Below are positions 43,844 through 51,598 of a stretch of DNA of 64,000 nucleotides, in pieces. The notes under the pieces were generated by a model that worked only from the letters and a program-made list of their open reading frames with translations, was not told the DNA's origin and did not search any database. The position numbers and the translations under genes were made by a program. The stretch is taken from contig CALVWF010000001.1 of assembly GCA_944364615.1 (NCBI GenBank), positions 1 through 64,000 of the forward strand, given 5' to 3'. Within the stretch, counting starts at the first letter, position 1. Every line of letters starts with the position of its first letter. The DNA comes from an uncultured Clostridia bacterium (GTDB lineage: Bacteria > Bacillota > Clostridia > Christensenellales > CAG-314).

Positions 43844-44302
43844 TCAGTAACTTCCGAGAAGAAGGGGACTGCCCACATGCACCACGCCGTTTGTAAAAGC
43901 AATCTGAATATTGACGGGCTGACCGTCGACAATCAGTTTGCCGCAAACAGAGGGAGAATAGGCATATACAGTTACGATGTTTTCCAACCGTTCACTGCTT
44001 AGCGTTACCGCATCGAGACTGTCCAGAATAGACTGCACGTCCCGTAAATTTCCGTTGAAAGTCACCGTTACTCCTCGTATATCGCCGCAACGGACAACGG
44101 TACGGGCGTAACTGTTTATGGGAACGGTCACCGCTTTGCCTATGCCCGTTTCAATGCTCTCACCCGAGCACTCCGTACAGTATATAGTCACGTCAGCGTC
44201 GCCGACCGTCTTGTCAAGCACAGCAACAAGATCGCGCGGCATATATGTAAACAAACCGGCAAGCACTACCACCGACATCAGAAACAGCAACAATTTTTTC
44301 AT
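43844..44302 (-). CDS. Small exported protein, YwmB-like C-terminus
   Basis: A 152-residue protein with a signal peptide (LLLFLMSVVVLAGLFTYMP). The end, PVNIQIAFTNGVVHVGSPLL, resembles the closing strands of the YwmB family, whose genes lie beside spoIID and spoIIQ in clostridia. It is shorter than typical YwmB (about 230). GGAGG lies 8 bases before the ATG at 44302. Neighbourhood with spoIIQ supports a link to sporulation, but the assignment rests on a short match and position. Confidence 0.55.
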   Translation of the reverse strand: MKKLLLFLMSVVVLAGLFTYMPRDLVAVLDKTVGDADVTIYCTECSGESIETGIGKAVTVPINSYARTVVRCGDIRGVTVTFNGNLRDVQSILDSLDAVTLSSERLENIVTVYAYSPSVCGKLIVDGQPVNIQIAFTNGVVHVGSPLLLGSY

Positions 44303-44436
44303 CTTCAACACCTCCGGTATTATTGTTGACAGCCATTGAGTCAAACAACCTGCCTGCTTTGTGTTTTTTTGTCGTATAAGAAATAAAAATAAGAAAAAAC
44401 GTAGAAAATATCGCCACAAAGCGGTTTTGCAAAGTA

Positions 44437-44468
44437 TAAAAAAAAGAGAAGATTTTCCTTTCTTCTCT
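44437..44468 (-). terminator. Strong terminator with no clear gene upstream
   Basis: AGAGAAGA/TCTTCTCT stem with an 8-base loop and eight Ts on the minus strand. It ends a transcript that must start between here and 44830. Confidence 0.8.
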
Positions 44469-44496
44469 CTTTATACGCCCGATCAATATGTATTTA

Positions 44497-44601
44497 TCAT
44501 TCCGCTTCTGCATTCATTACAGCAATAAATCCGTTGTTGCAGGTCATTGCCTGCTTCTTCATACACCCGTTATAAAATTTCTCGCCGCATGCAGGCAACA
44601 T
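44497..44601 (-). CDS. Possible 34-residue protein
   Basis: A short frame from ATG at 44601 to TGA at 44497 encodes a Cys- and Met-containing peptide (MLPACGEKFYNGCMKKQAM and on). It has no good ribosome binding site and no relative I recognise. Its only support is that a strong terminator follows within 30 bases and nothing else explains that terminator. The RNA around it can also fold (TTGCCTGC with GCAGGCAA), so a non-coding RNA is equally possible. Confidence 0.25.
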   Translation of the reverse strand: MLPACGEKFYNGCMKKQAMTCNNGFIAVMNAEAE

Positions 44602-44838
44602 TACAAAAGCGAATATGCTCTACATGCCATTTTAGCAAAATTATTGCGGTCCCCCGCCGTTTGAGATAAATATTTTAGCGCATATCGCAAGTGTGAATAA
44701 ACGTGTTTTATTACTTTTCAATCAAATACGTACAACACGGTTTTCATTGCGGTAATTGCATTTTTCCATTACGCATCTTCTGCACAAAATTACCGTTTGT
44801 CTTAGCGTCAATATAATAGGTTAAAAAGTAAAGTAAAA
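44602..44838. other. Intergenic stretch upstream of the unexplained terminator
   Basis: AT-rich, no reading frame or known RNA recognised on either strand. It may hold the promoter of the transcript that ends at 44437-44468. Confidence 0.5.
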
Positions 44839-44871
44839 AGCGCACTGCCTTGTTTCAAGGTATAGTGCGCT
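44839..44871 (-). terminator. Second prs terminator
   Basis: AGCGCACT/AGTGCGCT outer stem with an inner CCTTG/CAAGG, then TTTTT on the minus strand. Confidence 0.8.
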
Positions 44872-44887
44872 ATATTGTTTGTGTGGT

Positions 44888-44922
44888 AAAAACACCTGCG
44901 GCACTGCGTAAAGTGCGGTGTG
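44888..44922 (-). terminator. First prs terminator
   Basis: ACACC/GGTGT outer and CACT/AGTG inner pairs, followed by five Ts on the minus strand, 10 bases after prs. Confidence 0.65.
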
Positions 44923-44932
44923 CTTTTCAATT

Positions 44933-45889
44933 TTATTCGTACAATTTGGAAACGGGAAGATCCGTATAAACTCTTTCAATTGCCTCGGCAAACAAATCTG
45001 CCACGGAAATAATCTCTATTTTGTCGATACGCTTTTCCGGAGGAAGTTCTATGGTGTTTAGCACAACGATCTTGGAAAGAGGGCTTTCCTGCAATCTTTC
45101 GATGGCAGGTCCGCTCAACACTGCGTGAGAACAACAAGCCACTACCTTTTTGGCACCGTTGTCCATCAATGCCTTTGCGCCCTGACAGATTGTGCCCGCG
45201 GTGTCTATCATGTCGTCTATCATTAGACAGAACTTGTCTTTGACATCGCCTATTATGTTCATTACCTCCATGACATTGGCTTTGGGGCGACGTTTGTCAA
45301 TTATTGCAAGAGGCGCATTGAACTTCGACGCCATTGCTCTTGACCGTGCCACACTGCCTACGTCGGGGCTTACCACAATAAAGTCTTCCTTTTTAATGCC
45401 CTGTTTTACAAAATGCTTTGCCAAAACGGGCATACCCAACAGGTTGTCTACGGGAATATTGAAAAATCCCTGCAACTGACTGCTGTGCAAATCCATTGTC
45501 AACACGCGGTTTGCGCCCGCGGTCTGAATGATATCGGCAACGAGTTTGGCGGAAATGGGATCGCGCGCCCTTGCCTTTCTGTCCTGACGTGCGTAACCGA
45601 AATAGGGAATTACCGCCGTGATACGTCCTGCGGACGCCCTCTTCAAAGCGTCGATTATTACCAGCAGTTCCATCAGATTTTCATTTACGGGAGTATTTGT
45701 GGACTGAACGATAAATACGTCGCATCCGCGTACCGTTTCTTTGATGTTTACCGCGATTTCGCCGTCGGAAAATCTTCCGACTTCCATATTTCCCAATTCG
45801 AGGTCAAGACGTTGACAGATAGCAGTAGCCAGTTCTTTGCTGGCATTTCCTGCAAAAACTTTGATTGTTCCGTGCGTTTGGTTGAGCAT
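44933..45889 (-). CDS. prs: Ribose-phosphate pyrophosphokinase
   Basis: A 318-residue enzyme making PRPP from ribose 5-phosphate and ATP, the entry point to nucleotide, histidine and NAD synthesis. The PRPP loop region (LMIDDMIDTAGTICQGAKAL), YARQDRKARARDPISAK and the metal site MDLHSSQLQGFF are present. Length is standard. GGGGGA precedes the ATG. A single gene with its own promoter and tandem terminators. Confidence 0.95.
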   Translation of the reverse strand: MLNQTHGTIKVFAGNASKELATAICQRLDLELGNMEVGRFSDGEIAVNIKETVRGCDVFIVQSTNTPVNENLMELLVIIDALKRASAGRITAVIPYFGYARQDRKARARDPISAKLVADIIQTAGANRVLTMDLHSSQLQGFFNIPVDNLLGMPVLAKHFVKQGIKKEDFIVVSPDVGSVARSRAMASKFNAPLAIIDKRRPKANVMEVMNIIGDVKDKFCLMIDDMIDTAGTICQGAKALMDNGAKKVVACCSHAVLSGPAIERLQESPLSKIVVLNTIELPPEKRIDKIEIISVADLFAEAIERVYTDLPVSKLYE

Positions 45890-45922
45890 GACAATTCCCC
45901 CGTACCTTGATTGTACATTTTA

Positions 45923-45951
45923 ATTGTATTAGTTTGATTTCAAAGTGTCAA
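45923..45951 (-). promoter_or_regulatory. prs promoter
   Basis: TTGACA (45946-45951), 17 bp, TACAAT (45923-45928) on the minus strand. Confidence 0.85.
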
Positions 45952-46142
45952 GCACAAACGCAACAATTAAAGTGAAATAGGTTAATTTTCCGTCGGACGG
46001 GAAATTATAACTAAAATCAATGACCTTACAAGGATGTAGCACGGTTTGCAAAAGCGCTTAAAAGCAACCGTGTTCAGACTTATTTGCTGCGATTTACCCG
46101 TCGTCAATTATACGTCACACCGTATTACTGTTAAAAACATTG

Positions 46143-46174
46143 CAAAAAAAATCGCCCGCACTCTGACGGGCGAT
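46143..46174 (-). terminator. Terminator of DUF1540 gene
   Basis: ATCGCCCG/CGGGCGAT stem with an 8-base loop and eight Ts on the minus strand. Confidence 0.88.
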
Positions 46175-46184
46175 CTTTTAAAGG

Positions 46185-46334
46185 TCACTTCTGTTCATAA
46201 TTGTTACAAAAGTGCGCTGACTTGTTGTCTTCTGTCGGAACAATGGTAATGCAGGAGAGATTGCATCCGCGCGTCTGACAGTCGTTGAACTTGCAAGCCT
46301 TTACATCGCAATTGATTGTCTGCTGATTCTTCAT
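46185..46334 (-). CDS. DUF1540 small cysteine-rich protein
   Basis: A 49-residue protein with cysteines spaced as in DUF1540 (INCDVKACKFNDCQTRGC, then NLSC and HFCNNYEQ), six in all, likely binding a metal. AAGGAGG lies 6 bases before the ATG at 46334, and a strong terminator follows the stop. Role unknown; the family is widespread in clostridia. It is divergent from rplI. Confidence 0.85.
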   Translation of the reverse strand: MKNQQTINCDVKACKFNDCQTRGCNLSCITIVPTEDNKSAHFCNNYEQK

Positions 46335-46392
46335 TGTAATTACCTCCTTACGACAATAGTGTTGCCAAAACTGCCTATTACAATACCGTTTG

Positions 46393-46421
46393 TTGACAAA
46401 TTGTCGGCAAAGATGTAAAAT
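46393..46421 (+). promoter_or_regulatory. rplI promoter
   Basis: TTGACA (46393-46398), 17 bp, TAAAAT (46416-46421); +1 near 46428. Confidence 0.85.
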
Positions 46422-46445
46422 ATAACAAAATAAGGAGATATCGAC

Positions 46446-46883
46446 ATGAAAGTTTTACTCTTACAGGACGTAAAAGGACAGGGCAAAAAGGGAGACATCA
46501 TCAACGTTTCAGACGGATACGCAAACAACTTTCTGTTAAAGAAAGGACTTGCGTCTATAGCCACTGCCGATACAATAAACAGCGTAAACATACACAACAA
46601 AGCGGTAATAAAGCAAAAACAGGCTGAAAAGGACGAAGCAATGAAACTTGCGTCGGAATTGCGCAACAAGACGGTTACACTGCAAAGCACTAAGGGCGCA
46701 AACGGCAAAATGTTCGGAAGTATTACCAACAAGGAAATTGCCGAGGGGTTGTCTTTGGCAGGCTATTCAATCGATAAGAAACAAATAGTATTTAAAGAAC
46801 CCATAAAAGTTCCCGGCAAGTACACCGTCACCGTAAAAATTTATACGGAAATTTCCACAACGATAAACGTTGTTGTAGAGTAA
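46446..46883 (+). CDS. rplI: 50S ribosomal protein L9
   Basis: A 145-residue ribosomal protein with the family N-terminus MKVLLLQDVKGQGKKGDII and VSDGYANNFLLKKGLA, a long central helix and a C-terminal domain. AAGGAG precedes the ATG. It stands alone here, whereas rplI often neighbours dnaB or rpsR in Firmicutes; dnaB is 21 kb away. Confidence 0.95.
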   Translation: MKVLLLQDVKGQGKKGDIINVSDGYANNFLLKKGLASIATADTINSVNIHNKAVIKQKQAEKDEAMKLASELRNKTVTLQSTKGANGKMFGSITNKEIAEGLSLAGYSIDKKQIVFKEPIKVPGKYTVTVKIYTEISTTINVVVE

Positions 46884-46932
46884 ACTCCTCTACGTAGAAA
46901 ACCTGCGTCTTCAGGCACTTAAATGCAAATAA

Positions 46933-46967
46933 AAATGCGAAACCTCAAACGGTTTCGCATTTTTTTT
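46933..46967. terminator. Bidirectional terminator between rplI and rplL
   Basis: A 12-bp stem AAATGCGAAACC/GGTTTCGCATTT with a 6-base loop and T-runs on both strands. It serves the two converging transcripts. Confidence 0.92.
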
Positions 46968-46988
46968 GTAGGAAAGTCAGTAAGTAAA

Positions 46989-47357
46989 TTACTTAAGTTC
47001 GGCTTCTGCGCCTGCATCCTTGAGTTTCTTTACCATTTCTTCCGCAGCGTCCTTGGGAAGACCTTCTTTAACGTTCTTGGGAGCGCCTTCAACAAGGTTC
47101 TTAGCGTCAACAAGACCAAGACCTGTCAATTCACGTACAACCTTGATAACTGCGATCTTGTTGGGACCTGCAGCCTTAAGTACAACGTCGAATTCAGTCT
47201 TTTCTTCTTCAACGGGAGCAGCGGCAACAGCGGCACCTGCAACAGCAACGGGAGCAGCGGCACTTACGCCGAATTCTTCTTCGATAGCCTTAACCAGTTC
47301 GTTAAGTTCTAATACGGAAAGGGATTTGATTTCCTCAATAAATTTCTTTGTATCCAT
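46989..47357 (-). CDS. rplL: 50S ribosomal protein L7/L12
   Basis: A 122-residue stalk protein. N-terminal dimerisation domain, an Ala/Val-rich hinge ([20 protein letters not shown]), and the factor-binding C-terminal domain ([16 protein letters not shown]). AAGGAG precedes the ATG. Last gene of the rpmG-secE-nusG-rplK-rplA-rplJ-rplL transcript; rpoB does not follow. Confidence 0.96.
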   Translation of the reverse strand: MDTKKFIEEIKSLSVLELNELVKAIEEEFGVSAAAPVAVAGAAVAAAPVEEEKTEFDVVLKAAGPNKIAVIKVVRELTGLGLVDAKNLVEGAPKNVKEGLPKDAAEEMVKKLKDAGAEAELK

Positions 47358-47438
47358 GGTTTTTCTCCTTAATTTAAATTTTGAGTGGCAATCTCTTATT
47401 GCCTGAAAATTTGCAAACGATCGGTCCGTAACGGAAGA

Positions 47439-47945
47439 TCATTCACCTTGTTTTTCTGCAATTGCGTTAAGCGCAACAGCAAGTCCTCTCATAGGAGCAG
47501 ACAATACGGATACCAACATGGAAAGCAATGTTTCTCTGTTGGGTACCTTTGACATAGCGTCAACAACCGATGCGTCGGCAAACTTCTTGTCGAACATTCC
47601 GCACTTGATCTGCATTGTGTTGTACTTCTTTACACCGTCGGCAGTAACCTTTGCGGGAGCGATGGCGTCGTCTGTACCGAAAGCAAATGCGCTGGGGCCG
47701 TTGAGTGCTTCATCGAATTCGGTGTAGCCCAATTCGTGCAAAGCCTTCTTGACCAGAGTGTTCTTCAATACTTTGTATTCAACGTTGTTGTTGCGGAACT
47801 CTTTACGGAATTCCGTATCCTGTGCAACTGTCAAGCCCTTGTAGTCGATGATGACGAAAGACTGAGATTGTTCGATCTTTTGTTTGATCTGTTCAACCAG
47901 TTCTCTCTTTTCCAACTGCGTGGGACTGAGTTTAACTTCTGACAT
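47439..47945 (-). CDS. rplJ: 50S ribosomal protein L10
   Basis: A 168-residue protein that anchors the L7/L12 stalk to 23S rRNA. Family segments FVIIDYKGLTVAQDTEFRK and EYKVLKNTLVKKAL are clear. AAAGGAGG precedes the ATG. Its 160-base leader carries a hairpin and T-run, the site where L10 is known to act on its own mRNA. Confidence 0.95.
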   Translation of the reverse strand: MSEVKLSPTQLEKRELVEQIKQKIEQSQSFVIIDYKGLTVAQDTEFRKEFRNNNVEYKVLKNTLVKKALHELGYTEFDEALNGPSAFAFGTDDAIAPAKVTADGVKKYNTMQIKCGMFDKKFADASVVDAMSKVPNRETLLSMLVSVLSAPMRGLAVALNAIAEKQGE

Positions 47946-47980
47946 TTACTCTGACTTCCTCCTTTTAATATTTTTTATTA

Positions 47981-48012
47981 AAAAACCCTTGTACCAAGTC
48001 AGTACAAGGGTT
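47981..48012 (-). terminator. Attenuator in the L10 leader
   Basis: An AACCCTTGTAC/GTACAAGGGTT stem followed by seven Ts on the minus strand, 36 bases before rplJ. It lies inside the operon, so it is probably a regulated attenuator of the kind described for L10 leaders rather than a full stop. Confidence 0.8.
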
Positions 48013-48106
48013 GTCAGCGATGCTGAATTTCTCTTGTACCTCGGCAAGATTTACCTTTGCACTTGCTGTCTTAAGTACCGGAACGGGTTAATTAATGCAA
48101 TAAAAA

Positions 48107-48793
48107 TCAGTTGGCTCTGTAAGACACCTTGATACCGGGGCCCATAGTAGTTGCAATGGCAATACTCTTGAGATAGGTACCCTTGGCACTTGCAGGCTTA
48201 GCCTTGATAAGGGCGTCCATGATAGTAGTAACGTTTTCAAGCAGTTTTTCCTTACCGAAGGACTTCTTGCCGAAAATAACGTGGCATGTGGATTGTTTGT
48301 CAACTCTGTATTCAACCTTACCGGCTTTAACATCGTTGATGGCCTTTGCGACGTCCATTGTAACGGTACCGCTCTTGGGGTTGGGCATCAAACCCTTAGG
48401 ACCGAGAACTTTACCCATACGACCTACCAGACCCATCATGTCGGGAGTGGTGATCATAACGTCGAATCCGAACCAGTTTTCGTTCTGTATCTTGGAAATA
48501 TATTCTTCTGCGCCTACGAAATCTGCACCGGCAGCCTGTGCTTCGTCAGCCTTGGCACCCTTAGCGATGACAAGAACTTTAACGGTCTTACCTGTACCGT
48601 TGGGAAGTACAACAACGCCTCTTACCTGTTGGTCTGCGTGACGGCTGTCAACGCCCAACTTTACGTGCAGTTCAAGTGTTTCGTCAAACTTTGCTGTTGC
48701 CGTGTCCAGAGCGATCTGAATGGCGTCAGCCATTTCGTATTGCTTGGATTGGTCAAACTTTTTCAACGCGTCAACGTATTTCTTACCTTTCAT
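48107..48793 (-). CDS. rplA: 50S ribosomal protein L1
   Basis: A 228-residue ribosomal protein of the L1 stalk. Segments [38 protein letters not shown] and [15 protein letters not shown] are diagnostic. AAGGAGG precedes the ATG. It follows rplK by 14 bases. Confidence 0.96.
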   Translation of the reverse strand: MKGKKYVDALKKFDQSKQYEMADAIQIALDTATAKFDETLELHVKLGVDSRHADQQVRGVVVLPNGTGKTVKVLVIAKGAKADEAQAAGADFVGAEEYISKIQNENWFGFDVMITTPDMMGLVGRMGKVLGPKGLMPNPKSGTVTMDVAKAINDVKAGKVEYRVDKQSTCHVIFGKKSFGKEKLLENVTTIMDALIKAKPASAKGTYLKSIAIATTMGPGIKVSYRAN

Positions 48794-48807
48794 ACTGTCT
48801 TACCTCC

Positions 48808-49233
48808 TTAGCCCTCTACCGTGATGCCCATACTGCGAGCCGTACCGGCGATCATGGAGCAAGCGGATTCCAAAGAAGCAGCGTTGAGGTCAACCATCTT
48901 GAGTTTAGCGATTTCTTCTATCTGCGCCTTAGTGATCTTGGCAACTTTTGTCTTGTTGGGAACAGCACTACCGCTTTCAATTCCGCAAGCCTTCTTGATA
49001 AGAACGGGTGCAGGCGGAGTCTTCAAAATGAAAGTGAAAGAGTGATCCTGATAAATTGTTACGATTACGGGAATGATGAGACCCGCTTTGTCCTGAGTCT
49101 TGGCATTGAATTCCTTGGTGAAACCGGGAATGTTGATACCGTGAGGACCCAGTGCGGAACCTACCGGGGGCGCAGGAGTCGCTTTACCGGCGGGCAGTTG
49201 CAGTTTTACTACTGCTGTTACTTTCTTAGCCAT
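48808..49233 (-). CDS. rplK: 50S ribosomal protein L11
   Basis: A 141-residue ribosomal protein of the GTPase-associated centre. [20 protein letters not shown] is the family signature. AGGAGG precedes the ATG. The 119-base gap from nusG contains two imperfect hairpins (AACGTCC/GGACGTT near 49311-49336; AAAAGAC/GTCTTTTT near 49264-49293) that could tune expression. Confidence 0.96.
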   Translation of the reverse strand: MAKKVTAVVKLQLPAGKATPAPPVGSALGPHGINIPGFTKEFNAKTQDKAGLIIPVIVTIYQDHSFTFILKTPPAPVLIKKACGIESGSAVPNKTKVAKITKAQIEEIAKLKMVDLNAASLESACSMIAGTARSMGITVEG

Positions 49234-49352
49234 TAGTATTTCCTCCTAATTGGTGTTAGCGAAAAAGACGGCGAAATGTATTTGTCTTTTCCTCCCAAAA
49301 CGACGGCAGTTTAACGTCCGTTACCGTCAGGACGTTACAACGGTCGCGACAG

Positions 49353-49901
49353 TTACTCTTCTTCCGTTACGACCGTAGCGTTGTTAAGTTTTTCAAACTG
49401 CACGAAATCCATGTCCACGGCAGTGTCTCTGCCGAACATGCTGAGCATTATCTGTGCTTTCTGATGCGGTTTGTCAATTGACTTTATAACTCCTACCAGT
49501 CCCTCGAAAGGTCCCGAAACAACGGTTATGTTGTCCCCTACTTCCATGTCAAAGTTGACCACCACGTCTTCGAGACGAAGTCTCTTTACTTCCTCGTCGT
49601 CAAGCGGCCATGCCTTACCGTTAGGTCCCACAAATCCCGTTATACCGCGGGTGTTAGTAAGCATAAACCATATCTGAGAAGAGTATATCAACTTTACGAA
49701 AACGTAACAGGGCATAACTTTGGCTTCATAAGCCTTGCGCTTGCCGTTGCGTTCCTCTATGACCGTTTCGGTAGGTATCTTTATGTCGAGAATCACGTCT
49801 TGCAGATTGTTGTTTTCTATCATCTGTTCAAGACTTGTCTTGACCATGTTTTCGTACCCCGAGTAGGTATGAAGTATATACCACTTTGCCTGTTGACTCA
49901 T
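49353..49901 (-). CDS. nusG: Transcription antitermination factor NusG
   Basis: A 182-residue transcription elongation factor. The NGN domain begins WYILHTYSGYENMVKTSLEQ; the KOW motif is GDNITVVSGPFEGLVGVI. It starts 4 bases after secE ends. Confidence 0.95.
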   Translation of the reverse strand: MSQQAKWYILHTYSGYENMVKTSLEQMIENNNLQDVILDIKIPTETVIEERNGKRKAYEAKVMPCYVFVKLIYSSQIWFMLTNTRGITGFVGPNGKAWPLDDEEVKRLRLEDVVVNFDMEVGDNITVVSGPFEGLVGVIKSIDKPHQKAQIMLSMFGRDTAVDMDFVQFEKLNNATVVTEEE

Positions 49902-49905
49902 ATTA

Positions 49906-50130
49906 TTAAACCTGAGGTGCTATCAATCTCAAAATAAGAGCGAACAATTGATCTGCTCCGAGTATAATAAGCAGGAAAAACAATACAACCAACAAAACAA
50001 TGCCTGTATTTTTACAAACAGTCTTGAAGTCAGGCCAGGAAACTTTCTTTAATTCGCTCCAACTTTTAACGAAAAATCTTCCGAGCCTTGTAAAGATGTT
50101 TGGCTTCTTGGTTTTCTGAGTTGATGCCAT
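49906..50130 (-). CDS. secE: Preprotein translocase subunit SecE
   Basis: A 74-residue single-span membrane protein. The amphipathic helix and the conserved SWSELKKVSWPDFK precede one transmembrane helix (GIVLLVVLFFLLIILGADQL). It clamps the SecY channel. It sits between rpmG and nusG as usual. Confidence 0.93.
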   Translation of the reverse strand: MASTQKTKKPNIFTRLGRFFVKSWSELKKVSWPDFKTVCKNTGIVLLVVLFFLLIILGADQLFALILRLIAPQV

Positions 50131-50143
50131 CGCCTTTAACTCC

Positions 50144-50311
50144 TTATTTGGATTCTTTGTGAACAGTGTGCTTCTTGCAGAATCTGCAGTACTTGTTCAG
50201 TTCAAGTCTTTCGGTTGTATTCTTGCTGTTCTTGAAGTTGTCGTAATTGCGTTGTTTGCATTCCGTGCAAGCCAGAACAACCTTTACTCTGTTTCCTTTC
50301 TTTGCTGCCAT
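50144..50311 (-). CDS. rpmG: 50S ribosomal protein L33
   Basis: A 55-residue ribosomal protein of the zinc-binding type, with CTEC and CRFC pairs. The ATG at 50311 starts the usual [17 protein letters not shown]; the longer frame is leader sequence. GGAG lies upstream. First gene of the secE-nusG-rplKAJL transcript. Confidence 0.93.
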   Translation of the reverse strand: MAAKKGNRVKVVLACTECKQRNYDNFKNSKNTTERLELNKYCRFCKKHTVHKESK

Positions 50312-50396
50312 AATTGTACCATCTCCTGTATTTATAAATGCAAATTGGATATTTTTTTCGTGCAAAAAATTACACCCCATAATCAGGTGCTTATAT

Positions 50397-50425
50397 ATAT
50401 TAGCACACACCGTCAATACTGTCAA
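50397..50425 (-). promoter_or_regulatory. rpmG operon promoter
   Basis: TTGACA (50420-50425), 17 bp, TAATAT (50397-50402) on the minus strand, giving a leader of about 80 bases. It is divergent from the ydcF promoter. Confidence 0.85.
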
Positions 50426-50470
50426 CGAAATTTCCATTAAAAAACGTCAAATTGTACCGATATGTCAGTA

Positions 50471-50498
50471 TTGACAAAAGCGTTTACTATGATACAAT
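50471..50498 (+). promoter_or_regulatory. ydcF-cdd promoter
   Basis: TTGACA (50471-50476), 16 bp, TACAAT (50493-50498), with AAGGAG just downstream. Confidence 0.75.
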
Positions 50499-50517
50499 TA
50501 TATAAAGGAGCAAACCG

Positions 50518-50934
50518 ATGACCACTCTTGTAATACTTGGCAACAGAATGAATGACGACGGCTCCCCTACATCCTTGATGCTGAGACGTATGGAAATAGC
50601 GTTGTCCGTTGTACGCGTATACAAACCGGACAACATCATCGTGTGCGGAGGCCCCGCAAATCCCGCCGCAGGAATTACGGAAGCGCACTGGATGAAACGG
50701 TATCTTACCGACAATCGGGTGACTGTTCCCGTAATTTGCGAGGACAGATCCCTGACAACCGAACAAAACGCACGGTTTGCAAGCGAGTTGTTAAAAAACA
50801 TCGGTACGGACAAAATTTATCTGTGTACCACCCCGGAGCACATGAACAGAATTTATCTCAACCCCAGACGGCTGTTCAGACATTTTCTCAAAGGTACCCG
50901 CATAAAGATAGTTCCCGTCAGTACCGTTCAATAA
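50518..50934 (+). CDS. YdcF/DUF218 family protein
   Basis: A 138-residue soluble protein of the DUF218 fold. The core motifs are TLVILGNRMNDDGSP, YKPDNIIVCGGPAN, and ICEDRSLTTEQNARFASELL, in which conserved glutamates and arginine form the pocket. It has no membrane helix, unlike many YdcF proteins. AAGGAG precedes the ATG. It lies 9 bases before cdd, so both are on one message; a nucleotide-related substrate is possible but not shown. Confidence 0.8.
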   Translation: MTTLVILGNRMNDDGSPTSLMLRRMEIALSVVRVYKPDNIIVCGGPANPAAGITEAHWMKRYLTDNRVTVPVICEDRSLTTEQNARFASELLKNIGTDKIYLCTTPEHMNRIYLNPRRLFRHFLKGTRIKIVPVSTVQ

Positions 50935-50943
50935 GGAGATAAC

Positions 50944-51366
50944 ATGGATTACGAATTTCTGGTAAAAGAAGCCTACGAGGCACAAAAAAACGCATACGCG
51001 CCCTACTCACACTGGACGGTAGGCGCGGCATTACTCACCGAAGGCGGTAAAATTTACAGGGGATGTAATATAGAAAGTTCCACTTTTTCCCCCACTAATT
51101 GTGCCGAACGTACCGCGTTTTTTAAAGCAATCAGTGAAGGCGAACACGATTTTAAAGCAATTGCAATTGTAGGAAACGACGTAAACACGCCTTTAGGTCA
51201 GGGGAATTACTGTCCTCCCTGCGGAATATGCAGACAGGTAATGGCGGAGTTTTGCCGTCCGGAAACTTTTGAAATAGTGATAGCACGCAGTTACACCGAT
51301 TACAAGGTCTACACGCTTGCGCAACTTCTTCCTCTGGTGTCGCTGCCCCTTTCAAAAGACAAGTGA
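50944..51366 (+). CDS. cdd: Cytidine deaminase
   Basis: A 140-residue zinc enzyme of pyrimidine salvage that converts cytidine to uridine. The catalytic pair is CAERTA and PPCGICRQVM, giving one Cys-Ala-Glu and the two-Cys zinc site; YSHWTVGAALL and GCNIESS shape the pocket. AAGGAG precedes the ATG. It complements udk, about 37 kb away in the window. Confidence 0.95.
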   Translation: MDYEFLVKEAYEAQKNAYAPYSHWTVGAALLTEGGKIYRGCNIESSTFSPTNCAERTAFFKAISEGEHDFKAIAIVGNDVNTPLGQGNYCPPCGICRQVMAEFCRPETFEIVIARSYTDYKVYTLAQLLPLVSLPLSKDK

Positions 51367-51399
51367 TTGCCGCCGACTCGCACGTCGACACACGTTGCC

Positions 51400-51424
51400 G
51401 CCCGTATTTTACGGGCAGTTTTTA
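51400..51424 (+). terminator. cdd terminator
   Basis: GCCCGT/ACGGGC stem with a 5-base loop, then AGTTTTT. Confidence 0.8.
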
Positions 51425-51550
51425 ACTTTAAAAGTCGGTATTCCGCCCGTCAGCGACTTTATTCTACGCAAGGCAACAAAAAAAACACACCGCTTCCGAC
51501 TGTTTAAAAATCAACTTTACCCTTTAATAAAGTCAATTTAAAAAGTAATA

Positions 51551-51580
51551 AAAAAGTCCGCTGAAAACAGCGGACTTTTT
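51551..51580. terminator. Bidirectional terminator after tuf
   Basis: A 13-bp stem AAAAAGTCCGCTG/CAGCGGACTTTTT with a 4-base loop. It ends the str operon at tuf. Confidence 0.92.
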
Positions 51581-51598
51581 TATTGTCGGTAAATAAAA

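Noticed and set aside
46046..46249. A 67-codon plus-strand frame near rplI
   Set aside because: It overlaps the DUF1540 gene and its terminator on the other strand, which have much better signals.
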